Numbered from the stretch's first letter, positions 34,604-46,157 are shown. The stretch: DNA of 64,000 nucleotides from Acanthosepion lycidas (GCA_963932145.1 OZ010587.1:114836910-114900909), one strand, 5' to 3'. Numbers and translations: made by a program. Notes: generated from the letters alone by a model not told the origin.

Positions 34604-36800
34604 TATTATTATTATTATTATTATTATTATTTTGTTTTCTGCTACCAAGTCTGCGGGGAGACCTAAGGCAGCAGATAGTGGTGTGTTGTTATGACTACAT
34701 TTTATGATTTGTTTTTCTAAATCCCATGATATTACTAGCATTACATGAACAAAGTTCTTCTTAGTGTGTCGACTATACATATCAAGACAATTTTTGCATT
34801 TCTCTAAAGCTGGAATTTCCAGGGATTTTTTCAATGTGTTGTTGTGTCCCTTTTTTATCCTTCCAAGTGCACCTACAATGACTTGTACTATATTTGTTTT
34901 CAATTTCCACATTTTTTTTATTCCAATTTTCTATTTGCTTCAATCTTCCTGTCTGTAAAGATGGTGGAATCCCATAGAATTGTAATATCTTCTATTTCTG
35001 TAACTGATGCTGGGTGATGTTCATTCCAGTGTTTGTTAACATCTTTTCCAAAGTTTTTGTACTTTTTCCAGTGTAAATATTGCCCCACTCTATCATGACG
35101 ATTTTTATATTCATTTTATGTAAGCACAGAACATCCTGAGTCTATAGTTTCCTGATATTTGTCACAGAATCTGCATTTTGGATCCACACTATGATATTTT
35201 CCTGAAAGTTCCTAGTGAAAAGACTCTGGTCTTTCACTGCAAGAATAAAGGCATCCGTTTCAGCCTTTAATCCAGATGCTTGTAACCATCGATGAGTGTT
35301 AACTTTATCAACATTGGCTTTATTAGCCTCATTCTGGTTATTGTCCATGCAGAGGTTTGTCTTGCCAGCATTGTTTCATCTGTTCAAGAGCTTTATCCTT
35401 GGCTTTCTTTTTCATATTTTTGGCTGCAACAATTGGTTTTTGGGTTCTGTTTTGGTTTTTTACAGAATCTACCAAATATAAATCTTGTTTGTATTTACAA
35501 CCTTCTTTCTTAACTGAATATTTTTTCTTTCTGTTTTTGTGATGTTTGACTAATTGTATCATCCATCCCTTTGCTGTTTCCATGTACGTTAGTAAGCTAA
35601 CAGTTGTTGTTTTGTCTGACAATTCTAGCTGAATAAGACCTCTTCCACCTTCTTTACGGGGTCTGTATAGACGGTCTGCATCGGCCTTTGGATGATAATT
35701 GTTAAGCTTAGAAAGAAATTTTCTTGTCTTAAAATCCATTTGTCTGATGTCATTTAGAGTCCAATTCAAGATGTTGAAACTATATTGAACCACTGGGATG
35801 GCAAGGCTATTAATGGCCATAATTCTGTTCTGAGAATTCAATTCAATTCTTAATATCAGTCACACGCTTCTATAGTACTCTTTTCGCACTATTTCTTTCA
35901 TTTTTATGGTGAATTCCTTCACCCTCATTTACACCGAGGCACTTATAAGCTTCTTCTTGCCCTAAATCTTTGATTGTTACCCTCAGGGTCTAAGCCAATA
36001 GAGGAGGTTTGTGGTAGTGATCCTCGTGAAATTGTGGCTTTAGTACATTTATCCAAACCAAATTCCATTCCAATGTCATCACTGAAACATTTTACTGTTT
36101 TCAGGAGACCTTCCAGTTCACTATCATACAACTTTAAGTCATCCATGTAAAATATGATGGCTTATTTTCTTTTGAGATATCTTATAGCCAATATTCCATC
36201 CTGTTAAGTTCACTGGATAATGCTATTTGGAATCTACAATATAATAAGGGAGATAAAGTGTCACCTTGAAATATTCCTCTGTTGATGTTTATTTCACCAG
36301 ACTTATAAACTCCATTTATATATTTGCATCCTTTTTTTCAGGAGGTCATATGTCATTTTTTTTTCTAAGAAGGAATATGTCTGTTCTGAATAGATATAAA
36401 GAGTTTGTAAATAGTGAGAGGACATATAATTGGTCTGTAGTTTTTGGGAGATTTGTGTCATCATTCTTGGATAGAAGGAAAGTAATTCCTTTGGTTATTC
36501 ATGCCGGGATTTTAGTATCATCTTTGACCATTTGGCTAGTTTTTTGCGTGCTGTATTTAGATAATAGAGCCAAAAGTTAAGAATTTTATCTGTTCCTAGA
36601 GATTTCCACTTGTGTGTGTGTTTTTTTTGTTTTTTGTTTTTTTTTTGTTTTTTTTTTTTTCAGTGCACATTCAACATCCTCTTCTCTGATTTCTGCCTAT
36701 GTGTGTTCTGGTTTATTTTTCATCTCTTGCATAATAATAATTTAGGGCAAGTCTATATTTTTTCCAGAACTGGATAACCTCTTTCATTGTTGGGATCATC
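34604..36800 (-). pseudogene. LINE with restriction-like endonuclease (R2/R4/NeSL group), copy A
   Basis: Minus-strand order, across several frameshifts: WITKGITFLL, GCKYINGVYKSG, RGIFQGDTLSPLLYC, the catalytic box FYMDDLKLY (near 36145) and IGMEFGLDKC. Next come the post-RT block HPKADADRLYRPRKEGGRGL (about 35690-35620), a Lys-rich linker, and a C-terminal segment (HRWLQASGLKAETDAFILA, CRFCDKYQET, DRVGQYLHW, HWNEHHP, ITILWDSTI and VIVGALGRI). CCHC plus such a domain is the signature of LINEs with a C-terminal restriction-like endonuclease. The 3' end is an (AAT)n tail (34604-34638 as ATT on the plus strand). The 5' end is indistinct near 36.6-36.8 kb. The element is dead but rich in homology. 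Confidence 0.8.
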
Positions 36801-37102
36801 AATAATTTTAAACTAACAAATATTGTTCCTATTATTAGTTGATCTCATTGAGTTTTCACACATGTAAATGGTTTTAACTGGAAATCAAGTGACAACAAGT
36901 CCCTTCGGTACTTCAGCAGTAACTGATTTTAGTAATGTCATTAATTAGATGGTGGCTATTATTATTATCATCTACAAAATTCCAAGTATTGACCACAATA
37001 AAAATATGTTTGAATGTAAGAAAACACTTACTGCCTATTTATCGTAAAATCATTTATAATGTGCTGCTGTTGCCATTCTGAATATTAATAATAATAAATG
37101 AT

Positions 37103-37648
37103 AATCACCTACTCCACATGGAGGATCTCAAACTCTTTGCCAAAAACGACAATGAATTGAAGGGCCTTCTCAATATTGTAAAATGTTTCAGTGACAACAT
37201 AGGTATGGACTTTGGATTAGATAAATGTGCAAAAGTAACATTCAAAAAAGGGAGAATTCTAGAAACAACTTCAATAGATTTAGACTTTGTCACAAAGATT
37301 AGGGAACTGGATCAAGATGAAGCCTATAAGTACCTAGGAATTAGCGAAGGAGATGGTATACAACATCCCCAAATGAAATGAAAGGTAAGAAAGGAGTACT
37401 ACAGGCATGTGCATATGGTACTGAATACAGAGGTGAATTCAAAAAACAAAATATCAGCCATGAACACCTTGGCTGTCCCTGTGGTGCAATACAGCTTTAA
37501 CATCCTTAATTGTACTATAGCTGACATTAAGTGAATGGATGCCAAAACGAGAAAGCTTCTCACTTGCTACTGCATGCATCATCCCAAAGCTGATGTTGAT
37601 TGTCTGTATGTGTGCAGATCCGAAGGAGGCAGAGGATTAGTTCAACTA
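37103..37648 (+). pseudogene. LINE with restriction-like endonuclease, copy B, left part
   Basis: Same family as copy A but in plus orientation and 5'-truncated just before the catalytic box. It starts HMEDLKLFAKNDNELKGLL, so the box is HMED instead of YMDD (both Tyr and the first Asp changed). It continues through IGMDFGLDKCAKV, YKYLGISEGD, a one-codon stop, AVPVVQYSFNILN and HPKADVDCLYVCRSEGGRGL. The copy is cut at 37648 by a Tc1/mariner element and resumes at 39187. Confidence 0.8.
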
Positions 37649-39184
37649 CACTGAATGCCAAATTATTATCGAGATAACCTTTTTTCTTATATTTCAAAAG
37701 CCGTTTAATCAATTCACACAAAATTTTCACACAATGTTGACAACACTGACCTGCGCAATCACTGAAATTCTTGTAATGATCTGCACAATGTAAACAAACT
37801 GGCGCCATATTTGTTATCAGCACGGTGATTTGAGTGTGCCAAATTATTAAAAAGGTTTAGTAAAATTCCCAGAATTGAACAAACAAAACGTTTATTAATG
37901 TTGCACGTGAATGTTTATGATCAAAAAAAGCTAATAAATAAGATAATCAAACAAATAATAACAGATACAAACAAAGGCATAGTTTTAAACAAATTAATAG
38001 GGAATATCCTTTCCCTGTTTAGAAATTACTTGAAAAAGTCGACCATCCATAGAATTTGTTAATTGTAGGATGACATCTGCTGTAATGCCGCGAGATATGT
38101 CAAGAATTGCTTCCCACAATTCAGCGTTGCTCCTGAATTGTAGTCCGTTGGCGTACAGTCTTCGCTTCCTGATGCTCCAAAGGTTTTCGATTGGGTTCAA
38201 ATCCGGAGAATTTGCTGGCCATTTCATTTTTCGAGGTCCATCGAAGCCTAACTGTTTCAAATATTCAGTAGTCTTGTGAGCAGCGTGTGAGGAGCATTAT
38301 CTTGCATAAAAAAACAATGACCCTTCTGAAGGCAACTCTTTGCCTTTTCATCCACAGTTCAAGATGCTCCTTCATAAACGCTATGTATGCATCAGCAGTC
38401 ATTTGACGCCATCTGGTACTCTCCATGGGCCCACTAATGTTTTTTCAATAATACCACCCCAGATGATTATGCCTCCACTGCCTTGTTGGCGCCTCAAACG
38501 CTGATGGCGATTCTGTCCATTCATTACCCAGCCTTTGCACCATCTATCTGGCCCATCAAGTGTTGCTTGAGTTTTGTCTGTGAACTTTAGAGAAGTCAAT
38601 CTTCATATTCTCCTCGGCCCATTTCAATCGATTTTGAATGTGATTTCTCGTCAAAGGAGGCTTCGATACAGGTTTGACTGTTGTTGCTATTTCCCTCAGA
38701 TACCAACACCGAGTACTTTTCGACACAGTAGGATCCCCAATGCAACTGAAAAGCTCTTGACTGGTAAGTCTAGGGTTCTTTGTGGCCTCTCGTTTAAGTC
38801 GTGACATGAGACGACGTGAAATAACCTTCGGCTTGCCTTTATCTGCCCTTTTGCGTACTTGTGTGGGGTCGGCGGTGAACTTTTTCACTGTTTGATGACA
38901 CCTCCCTATCATTTTAGAAATTTCTACAGTAGATTTACATTTTGACAGTTCTGAGGGGATAGTTTTCTTTTCAGCATCACTTAAACTGCTTTTACAGCCC
39001 ATCTTTTCACTAAATTCTTACACTTTTCTAATAATTTCGCACGCTCAAATAACCGTGATGATAACAAATATGGCGCCAGTTTGTTTACATTGCGTAGATC
39101 AGTACGAAAATTTGTGTGAATTGATTGGACGGTTTTTGAAATATTAGAAAAAAAGTTATCTCGGTAATAATTTGGTACGCAGTG
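37649..39184 (-). mobile_element. Tc1/mariner-family DNA transposon inserted in LINE copy B
   Basis: A 1536-bp element flanked by TA (37647-37648 and 39185-39186), with ends CACTG...CAGTG. The terminal inverted repeats are long and imperfect, about 170-200 bp: CCAAATTATT, CGAGATAAC, CAATTCACACAAA and AACTGGCGCCATATTTGTTA recur inverted at both ends. Removing it rejoins the LINE reading (GGRGLVQL ... ELSYRTTE), which proves insertion into a pre-existing LINE. The transposase lies on the minus strand and is broken by frameshifts. Confidence 0.9.
37994..39002 (-). pseudogene. Tc1/mariner transposase, frame-broken
   Basis: It starts MGCKSSLSDAEKKTIPSELS at 39002. N-terminal helix-turn-helix DNA-binding regions cover residues about 1-110 (EISKMIGRCHQTVKKF, then LTSQELFSCIG). 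The catalytic domain has FTDKTQATLDG (first Asp), MQDNAPH (second Asp) and PDLNPIENLW (Glu). The second-Asp-to-Glu distance is about 36-37 residues if a one-step frameshift between them is allowed for, longer than the 34 of classical Tc1. At least two frame breaks (near 38590 and 38305) make this copy inactive. It ends LFQVISKQGKDIPY at 37994. Confidence 0.85.
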
Positions 39185-39186
39185 TA

Positions 39187-39390
39187 GAACTGTCTTACAG
39201 AACTACAGAAATTGGCCTTCAAAGATACCTGGAATCCAGAAAAGACTGAATGATGGTATGTGTCAAAGAACATGAAAGTAGTAAGCACCTTTATTCTGTA
39301 ATAAAAGAAGCCAACAAGTTCAAAATGGAGTTTTCAAATGGATGCAGAAATTCTTTTTGAAGATCTTGAAAGATACATGGCAATCACAGG
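39187..39390 (+). pseudogene. LINE copy B, continuation after the mariner
   Basis: Resumes the post-RT region: ELSYRTTEIGLQRYLESRKD, a stop, then VKEHESSKHLYSVIKEANKF. This corresponds to the LTYMETAKGWM...KYSVKKEG part of copy A. It breaks off near 39390, where orientation flips. Confidence 0.75.
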
Positions 39391-39955
39391 TACTGCCATA
39401 TCGATAAGGATGCACCTTTTTGTGTGTGATCTCTAATAACAATGTCTGGGCAGTTAGCTTTGATTGTTCTGTCAGTGTTTATTGTGTAGTCCCATAGAAT
39501 TGTAACAGGTCCTATCTCCGTAACCGGGTCTGGGTGGTGTTCATACCACTTTCTTTCAGTTTCCTCCCCGTAGAAGTTACAGATTTTCCAGTGCAGATAT
39601 TGGCCAACTCTGTCATACCAGGTTTTATATTCAGTGGGTGCCAATACCTTGCAACCTGATACAAGATGATCAATTGTTTCTGGGTAATTATCACAGAAAC
39701 TGCATTTTAGACTAACACTATGTGTGCTTGTTAATTTCTAGTTAACAAGCACTGATCTTGTGCAGCAAGGATAAAACCTTCTGTTTCAGCTTTTAGCCCC
39801 ATACTACATAGCCACTGACGGATATGGGGCTTGTCTACATCAGCTTGTTTGGTACAGGCAGAGTATAGACCATGAAGCTGTTTATCTTGCCATTTCTGTA
39901 TCTGGTCAGTTGCATTTGTTTTTGCTTTTTTTTTTTTTTTTTTTTTATATATATA
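39384..39955 (-). pseudogene. Inverted endonuclease segment of LINE copy B
   Basis: The minus strand reads QKWQDKQLHGLYSA, HIRQWLCSMGLKAETEGF, the zinc-binding CSFCDNYPETIDHLVSGC (C-x2-C-x7-H-x4-C), YDRVGQYLHWKICNFYG, KWYEHHPDPVTEIGPV, TILWDYTINTDR and CPDIVIRDHTQ. This is exactly the part missing between the two flanking plus-strand pieces of copy B, so an internal inversion is the simplest reading. A separate insertion of a second fragment is the alternative. A poly(T)/TA tract (39925-39957) lies at its right edge. Confidence 0.7.
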
Positions 39956-39959
39956 TATT

Positions 39960-40205
39960 TTGCAGCTTCAATCGGTATATTGTACAAATTGAAGGATCCT
40001 CGGATTGGTTGAAAAAGATTCCAGTAGACTAATTGAAGGGATTACTGGAAGCCCATGCCTTAAAGAAATACAAAAAAATTGTTCTCATAAGTACAGCCCA
40101 CACCTTACAAAGATCTTTGTCTTCGTAATGTCACAATGCCATTTCTAACGTTAGGTCCCTGGGCTGGATCCGGAAAGAAATGAGTAAACATTAGAAATCA
40201 AAGGA

Positions 40206-40249
<44 letters not shown>

Positions 40250-40250
40250 G
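39960..40250 (+). pseudogene. LINE copy B, 3' end and (AAT)n tail
   Basis: Plus-strand pieces SSDWLKKIP, KKIVLISTAHTLQRSL and a short 3' untranslated stretch are followed by an (AAT)n tail at 40207-40249. The same kind of tail ends copy A, so (AAT)n is the family's 3' terminus. Confidence 0.65.
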
Positions 40251-40257
40251 GATGATG

Positions 40258-41500
40258 ATGATGCTTTTAAAAAATAATGGCTAGTTTCATTTTCGAGGCA
40301 TTTAATGTGATCAGAGTCGGTTTTTCCACCACTGAGAAGTTAAAGCTAAGATCAGATGAGAGATCAACTGCTAATCTCTTCCATATATAATTGTTGTATC
40401 ATCGGCATAAATATTCACAATTGATATGAGTATATTCTTAAGCAGATTATTTATATAAAGTAAAAAAGACGGTTGGACCGATAAGTGATCCAGGAGGGTG
40501 GGGGCGCCCGCGTTGATTGCTAGTGTCCTGAAGGACTGATTATTAACAACTACCTCGATAGGAAGGACTTTATTAATGAGAAGACTCTTCCAGTGATTCC
40601 ATAGCTTTGTGCCACACCCTGTCAACAGCCTTCGAAATATCTAATGCTTTGGCCTTTGGGGTATATTTGTTGTCTAGTACTTCAGGGATTCTGTGAGTGA
40701 TGGTAGTTAAGACATCCGTAGTGGATTGAGTTGATCGAAACCTGTACTTTTCGCTCAAGAGATGGGATTTTGCTTTAGATAAGTCTTCCAACTTCTCAGG
40801 TTGTAATGAGAATATTGCTGAGATTGTGCTCAGTGAGATGCGGCAAGTTGGGAAGGAGGTGGCTTTTGTCATCTAACGTTGCATTCGAAGCAACGATTGG
40901 GGCAAAGATCTTCACCTTATCTATCAAGTAAAATATGACCTCGGAGCCATAGTGGGCACAACCGTTTTGCTTTTATTTATAATTTGGTTGGAGATCTTCC
41001 CGAACTCTCTCTTTTCAACTTTGGCTTGGACCACCTGTACATAGCTACACTTTGCATTTTCGAGAATTTTCTTGCAGCGATTGTGAGCAGTTGGGAATGC
41101 AATAAGAGTTTACCTCTCCATGCGATAGATATTGAAGAAGTGATTATAGTGTGCTATAGTTGTAGTGCATTCGAGATGAACCAGGGCAGCTGTTTGTTTT
41201 TTGTTGGAAATTTCTTTTGGAAAGATATATTGAATGCTTGAAGCATGTGTGAGAGAGAAGCTTCACCCAGATAAGACCAAAAACTGTCCCAGTTTACCTT
41301 CGTGTAGCAAAAGATTGTTCTATGGAACGGTAAATCAGAGGGTGCCTTTGGATTGGCATCAACTTGGACACTGACTAGGGAATGGTCTGGTGTGCCCAGT
41401 GGGAGAAACTTCGAAGATCTGAGATAGTTCATAGGTGATGGAGAAGCCCAACCAGAGACTACTGCAAGGTTCAGAACCCATTCACAAATGACAGTACAAT
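40258..41500 (-). pseudogene. Jockey-like LINE, endonuclease end to reverse transcriptase
   Basis: Minus-strand order: NYLRSSKFLPLGTPDHSLVS (the SDH-type end of an apurinic endonuclease, here PDH; about 41430-41370), VNWDSFWSYLGEA, QLPWFISNALQL, a linker, SHLLSEKYRFRSTQSTTDVL, AKALDISKAVDRVWHKAM (palm motif), NAGAPTLLDHLSVQPSFLLY (degenerate PQGSVL block), INNLLKNI and NIYADDTTI (catalytic FADD/YADD box), ending LALTSQWW near 40290. It is truncated at both ends and carries several frameshifts. It belongs to the same broad family as 44585-45920. Confidence 0.75.
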
Positions 41501-42545
41501 AGCCTCGATATCATACACCTGTTGATAGGATAGCATCCTTTAAAGTTATTCAAAGTTTCGTGACACTGACTATAAGGCGGATGATGCCAAAATTCAGAAA
41601 ACGTTTATCTCAAGCACCCTTAATGAAGACACAAAACAATCCCCGAGTGTGCATGTCATGTCTACTAATTTTGGTTGATACAAGGCCGTCAGAATGTTCG
41701 TAGTAGTCTTTGCAAGAATGAGTTAATATGTACGTAGGCAGGAACGTATGTGTGGATGTATGTATGGATGGATGTATGCATGAGTGTTATCATATGGTAG
41801 GAATGTCTTTGAAGTAATCACTCAGTCTTAAAATGTTCCGTTCGTTTATCAAGTATAAAAGAGTTGAGGGAGAAAGGTAGAGATAATAATAACGATCGCT
41901 TCACTTTTATTTTGTTTGTGGGGCTTGAAAAGGTCATTTGGGAATTCACTCCCGGATATGATTCGGGCCTTTCCATTGGACGACGAACAAACTTCGCGTC
42001 GGCTCGTGAAAAGGTCCGTAAAAGAATTTGTTTCTGAGAATTTATGGTTATTTGAATTTTGTTTTTAAATGTTTCCTAGTTTTCTATTGGCTGAAAAACA
42101 TTTCGCATCAAGGTATGAAATTTCACGAGTTTTGTTTTGGATTCGCTTTTGCGTGTGTGTTAAGTAAAGTTTGTAAATTCGAGTCTTTTTAATTTCTAAC
42201 AAAATCAATGAGCCAGTGCTTAGCATCTGAATTTTAAATCTAGATCTTGTTTTGTTCACTACAAAAGACATTGAAACTGTTATAAAAAACCTACATGATA
42301 ATAATCTAAAAATTTCAATAACAACGTCAACATTTGATGAGACTTCAGTCAATTTTGTGGGCTTATAATATTAGCTCTGACACATAAAATAATTTTTTGC
42401 ATTACAAAATTTCTCTCTCCTAAGAACAGTAAGAATTTTCGTCATTTCTTGGGCAAGCTACATTTTTATGGATAATTAAATCACAAATTTTGCAGACATA
42501 ATCATGCTATTAACAGAAAAAAATAAGCGTGTGAAGTAATACTAG
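41501..42545. other. Noncoding DNA, nothing recognised
   Basis: No transposon or host protein could be read on either strand. A stretch near 41940-42010 is somewhat GC-richer (CTCCCGGATATGATTCGGGC) and contains a short inverted word, CCCGGATATGATTCGGG. Confidence 0.5.
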
Positions 42546-42549
42546 ATTT

Positions 42550-43760
42550 ATGTTAAATGGCTTAAAACTGCCATCATTTAACGATATTAAAAGCAAAATC
42601 AGTGAATTTCCGTCTTTAAATCACCAGCAGTCTCATTGTACTGAATATCAGTTGATTAATGATAGCAGTAATTACGCAATTGCTGCAGCTCTACATCAAA
42701 TAGTAGAAGGAACACAAATTCCAATATGCTTCTTCTCTAAGAAGTTAACTCAAACTCAAACGAGGTTTTCGACTTTCGACAGGGAACTTTTTACAGCATA
42801 TTCAGTTATGCTATATTTTAAATATATTATCGAAGGAAAACAACTGACCACAAGCGTTTATGCTGCGCATTCCGTAGTCTAAATCCTGCTAAGTCAGATA
42901 GGCAGCAGGAGCAATTAGCAATTCTCACAGAATATATATTAGATATAGGCCACATAAAGGGGGATCAAAACGTTATAACTGATTCCTTGTCGTGACCTAC
43001 CCTAGTAGTTATGAGAGATCTGTGTGACTTGTCAGCTATAGCTGATGCACAACTTAAGGAACCTGAGTTACAATAATTTCCAAACTTTAAAAAAAAAAAA
43101 AATTTAGTTCTAATAATAATAGTTCCATATACTATGATAATGCTACTGGTGTTCCCAGACCATATATATCTGGTGAATTACAAAAAATTATTTTTTATAT
43201 TATTCAAGCAATTAAAACCTCGTGTAAACTTTTCCGAAAACAAGATTTTTTTACCTTATATCGACAAGCCAATAAAAGAAATGCGTAATGAATATCAAAC
43301 TTGCCAGAAAAGCAAAATTCAGAGACATACTAAATCTGATCTTCACCCAATTGAATTACATACTATTCGCTTTAATAGGGTCTACTTGGATATAATTCGT
43401 CTACAGGGACGTGCTAATCTGTATTGACCTCACAACTAAGTGGATCGAAGCAAAACCATTACCAGAGATAACAACACGATCTGTGACCAATGCATTCGTT
43501 CACGCATGGATCATACGTTGGGGTGATCCACCTCACCAATTGTGATACTCAGTTTGAGAGCGAATTATTTTCAGAGATAGTTTCAATAGTCGGCTTCTAT
43601 AGATTTACACATGACTAATTACAATCAGCAAATGAACGGAATGATCCAACGTGCACATACAACAATTAAGATAGCATTAATAGCTAGAAAGGAATCATGG
43701 TTGGGTGCCCTTCCGATAATGCTAATGGGTACCCCGTTCCTCCCTTAATTCTTACAATAC
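42550..43760 (+). pseudogene. Decayed gypsy pol relic (RNase H to integrase)
   Basis: Plus-strand pieces in pol order: YQLINDSSNYAIAAALHQIV and RFSTFDRELFTAY (RNase H; the usual TDAS is NDSS), HIKGDQNVITDSLS, an integrase zinc-finger fragment YQTCQKSKIQRHTKSDLH, FNRVYLDIIRLQG (first Asp), IDLTTKWIEAKPLPEITT, FVHAWIIRWGDPP, and NGMIQRAHTTIKIAL...WLGALP. Frames change at least three times. The second Asp and the Glu region are corrupted (NGMIQ for NGxxER). No LTRs were found. Confidence 0.75.
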
Positions 43761-43982
43761 TTCAACCTTCTTTACAGTTACAAGAAGGCATATAATAATT
43801 CCTCAGTTGCTAATAGATGGTAGTAACGATAACATATATAATCAGAAGTTACACTCCTTAAAATCAACAGACAAAGACCCAACTAAAGTTTCTTAAATTA
43901 TTGTGTTAAACTACAGGTCTACAGACTAATTTTTTTCACATCGTTCAATATCAGCATCTGTATATGTATATTAAATAGGGCA

Positions 43983-44470
43983 AATATTATTTACGAATTT
44001 AAATGCCCATTAAGGAATTGTATTCCTGAACAATCAAAATTCGTAAATAATTATATAGGCCACACTACAACATGTTTGACACGCAGACTCACTCTACACC
44101 TTTCTGACCATAGCTCAATTAAATTTCATTTAAATACTCATGGAGACCTACCGGACACTATTCGTAACATACTTGTTGACAACACTAATATAATAGCATC
44201 ATGCAAAAAAGGCTAAAAATAATGGAAGCCTTATTAATAAAATAAAAAAAACTAAAAAAAAACGCATAATAATATTAACTTTGAACATGAACACAATATC
44301 TTGACCGTGTTTTGAAAAACGAAAACATTTTATAAAACATACATGCAACAAACTATTTCTTATTTAACAGTTAAAATATTTAATCTTTGAAAATGGCTAA
44401 ATGTATAGCCGAAAGCGCTCGGATAAAACGAACACTCGGACAGTTTTATATAATTTATCATCTGAAAAAA
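43983..44470 (+). pseudogene. Penelope-like element fragment with GIY-YIG endonuclease
   Basis: An open stretch of about 75 codons reads NIIYEFKCPLRNCIPEQ, NNYIGHTTTCLTRRLTLHLS and HLNTHGDLP. This is the GIY-YIG endonuclease of Penelope-like retroelements, with (I)YEF as the first motif, YIG as the second, a following Arg-Arg, and the Cys pair inserted between the motifs. Downstream, at 44385-44440, AAAATGGCTAAATGTATAGC and CGAAAGCGCTCGG resemble the conserved non-coding end of such elements. The reverse transcriptase is not present upstream, where the gypsy relic ends. Confidence 0.7.
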
Positions 44471-44584
44471 AAATATTAGATCGCATGAGAAATTGTCTAA
44501 AAAACTAAATAAAAGCACCTTGTCTGTCATATTCATTGAAATGTGCATGAAAGAAGGATTACTGCCTAAATACACAAATATATA

Positions 44585-45918
44585 TATATTAATCGGTATC
44601 GCTCCAAGCAAGGCAGTACAGCCAGTAAAACGCTAGGGGTTACAGGGTGTGGAGGAATTAAGAACAGAAACATTAATAATGTGTGGAAAGAGAAAAGAGC
44701 AGTCAGAAGGACAGCAGATAGTGATTTACATTGCATTTAAATTTTTGCAGATTAAAATTGGAAAGCATTGAGCTAGAAGGGAGTTCCACAAATGAGAAGT
44801 GCGAGGAAAGAAACTGTTGGCATAGAACTTACGGCAACATCTAGCCGGCTCAACTGTAAATTGAGGAGAAAGGGAATTATGCATAGCCCTCAACAGTGGA
44901 AGTTAGGCAGAGATAGTCCAGATGAGTCAAAAGTAGAGGTTAAGGAGAATTTACGAGCAAAGCATTCAGCTTTATCAACAAACGATGATAACAGCTCAAA
45001 TCGATTAAAGAGTGGTGGGAAATAGAGACCTTATATTTATTTAGTTCCATATTATAGAGATGCCAGTAGTCACGAGAGCCAAGGTTTTTAGAGGCTATGC
45101 GGTACCTCATTCTCTCATCAATCAGGGATTTATCTCCTTCGAGGACCCGCTTTTATTTGTTACAAGAATTTGCTAATAGGCCCCTGTTATGATGAGAAAT
45201 GTCATAGCTGGTGGTTACTGTGTGCTATGGAGACCGAACATGCTGGTGTAAACCATGGAGAGGATTACGGTTTCACCTGGTATTTCCAAGAAGGCATGAA
45301 AGCGCCCATGCCGGCTTTGACCTAGAAAGAAACCTCAGTATCGCAATTTTCAACTGGAAGATTGAAGATGTCAGTCTAAGTGGCGTCACGAAGAAAATCC
45401 TGGAATGAGTCCCAATCAGAGTGCTGGTAACAGAAAGAGGTCTTATGGATATGGGGTTCCTGTTTAATGGATGCTTGGAAGGAGATATTAATAGCTTCCA
45501 CAGAGTGGTCCGAGTTACCAAGAGGGGGGGTATTATTGCAAAGCTCGGCAAGAACGAGGAGAGGAGGTAAGAAATAGATCCAATAGAGAAGTGTGTTACT
45601 TGGTTTTGGCTCGGGAAACGAGAAGGGAAGTCCATGATTTGAGTGAAGGATTGGGCAATGGAAAAATTGAATTGTCTCTATACCAGCAATATCAGTACCT
45701 TTAGAATGTTTCAACCACCTATCGTGGTGGACATTAAAGTCACCGAACGCAAAGATGTTCAAAGATGGATGGAGTGAAAGTGCCTTTTCTGTGGTATCAG
45801 CTATTGAGTTTAATGTACTGCAGTCTTGGGAAGAGGGGGAGCGATAAAGGTAAAAGAGATAGCTGACAGAGTGTAATAGTGTAAGTTGGAAGAAAATAAG
45901 TATTCAGAGCTTCGAGAG

Positions 45919-45920
<2 letters not shown>
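44585..45920 (-). pseudogene. Jockey-like LINE with reverse transcriptase deleted
   Basis: Minus-strand order: YRSPSSQDCSTLNSIADTTE, IFAFGDFNVHHDRW (apurinic endonuclease catalytic Asp/Asn block), FTQIMDFPSRFP, LGNSDHSV (endonuclease SDH), DWDSFQDFLRDAT and a linker ending RMRYRIASKNLGSRDYWHLY. It then jumps directly near 44880 to the extreme C-terminus of such ORF2 proteins (FVELPSSSM, NLQKFKCNVNHYLLS at about 44760-44730) and a 3' untranslated end at a short TA tail (44578-44590). The whole reverse transcriptase domain is missing. The left end is at the TA array 45921-45967. There are several frameshifts. Confidence 0.75.

Positions 45921-45967
<47 letters not shown>
45921..45967. repeat. 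(TA)n microsatellite
   Basis: TA array abutting the 5'-truncated end of the LINE to its left. A TG array lies at 46120-46156. Confidence 0.9.
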
Positions 45968-45969
<2 letters not shown>

Positions 45970-46118
45970 CTGAATGATTAAAACATTTCAATTTTTAATT
46001 AATAGAATATTTTGTAATAATAAGCCCACTATAATTTGAATATAATACATTTTGTTTACAAAAAAAGTCTTAATTTATATAGATTTTTTAAGCTTTTCTT
46101 CACAAACACTCCGTATAT

Positions 46119-46157
<39 letters not shown>

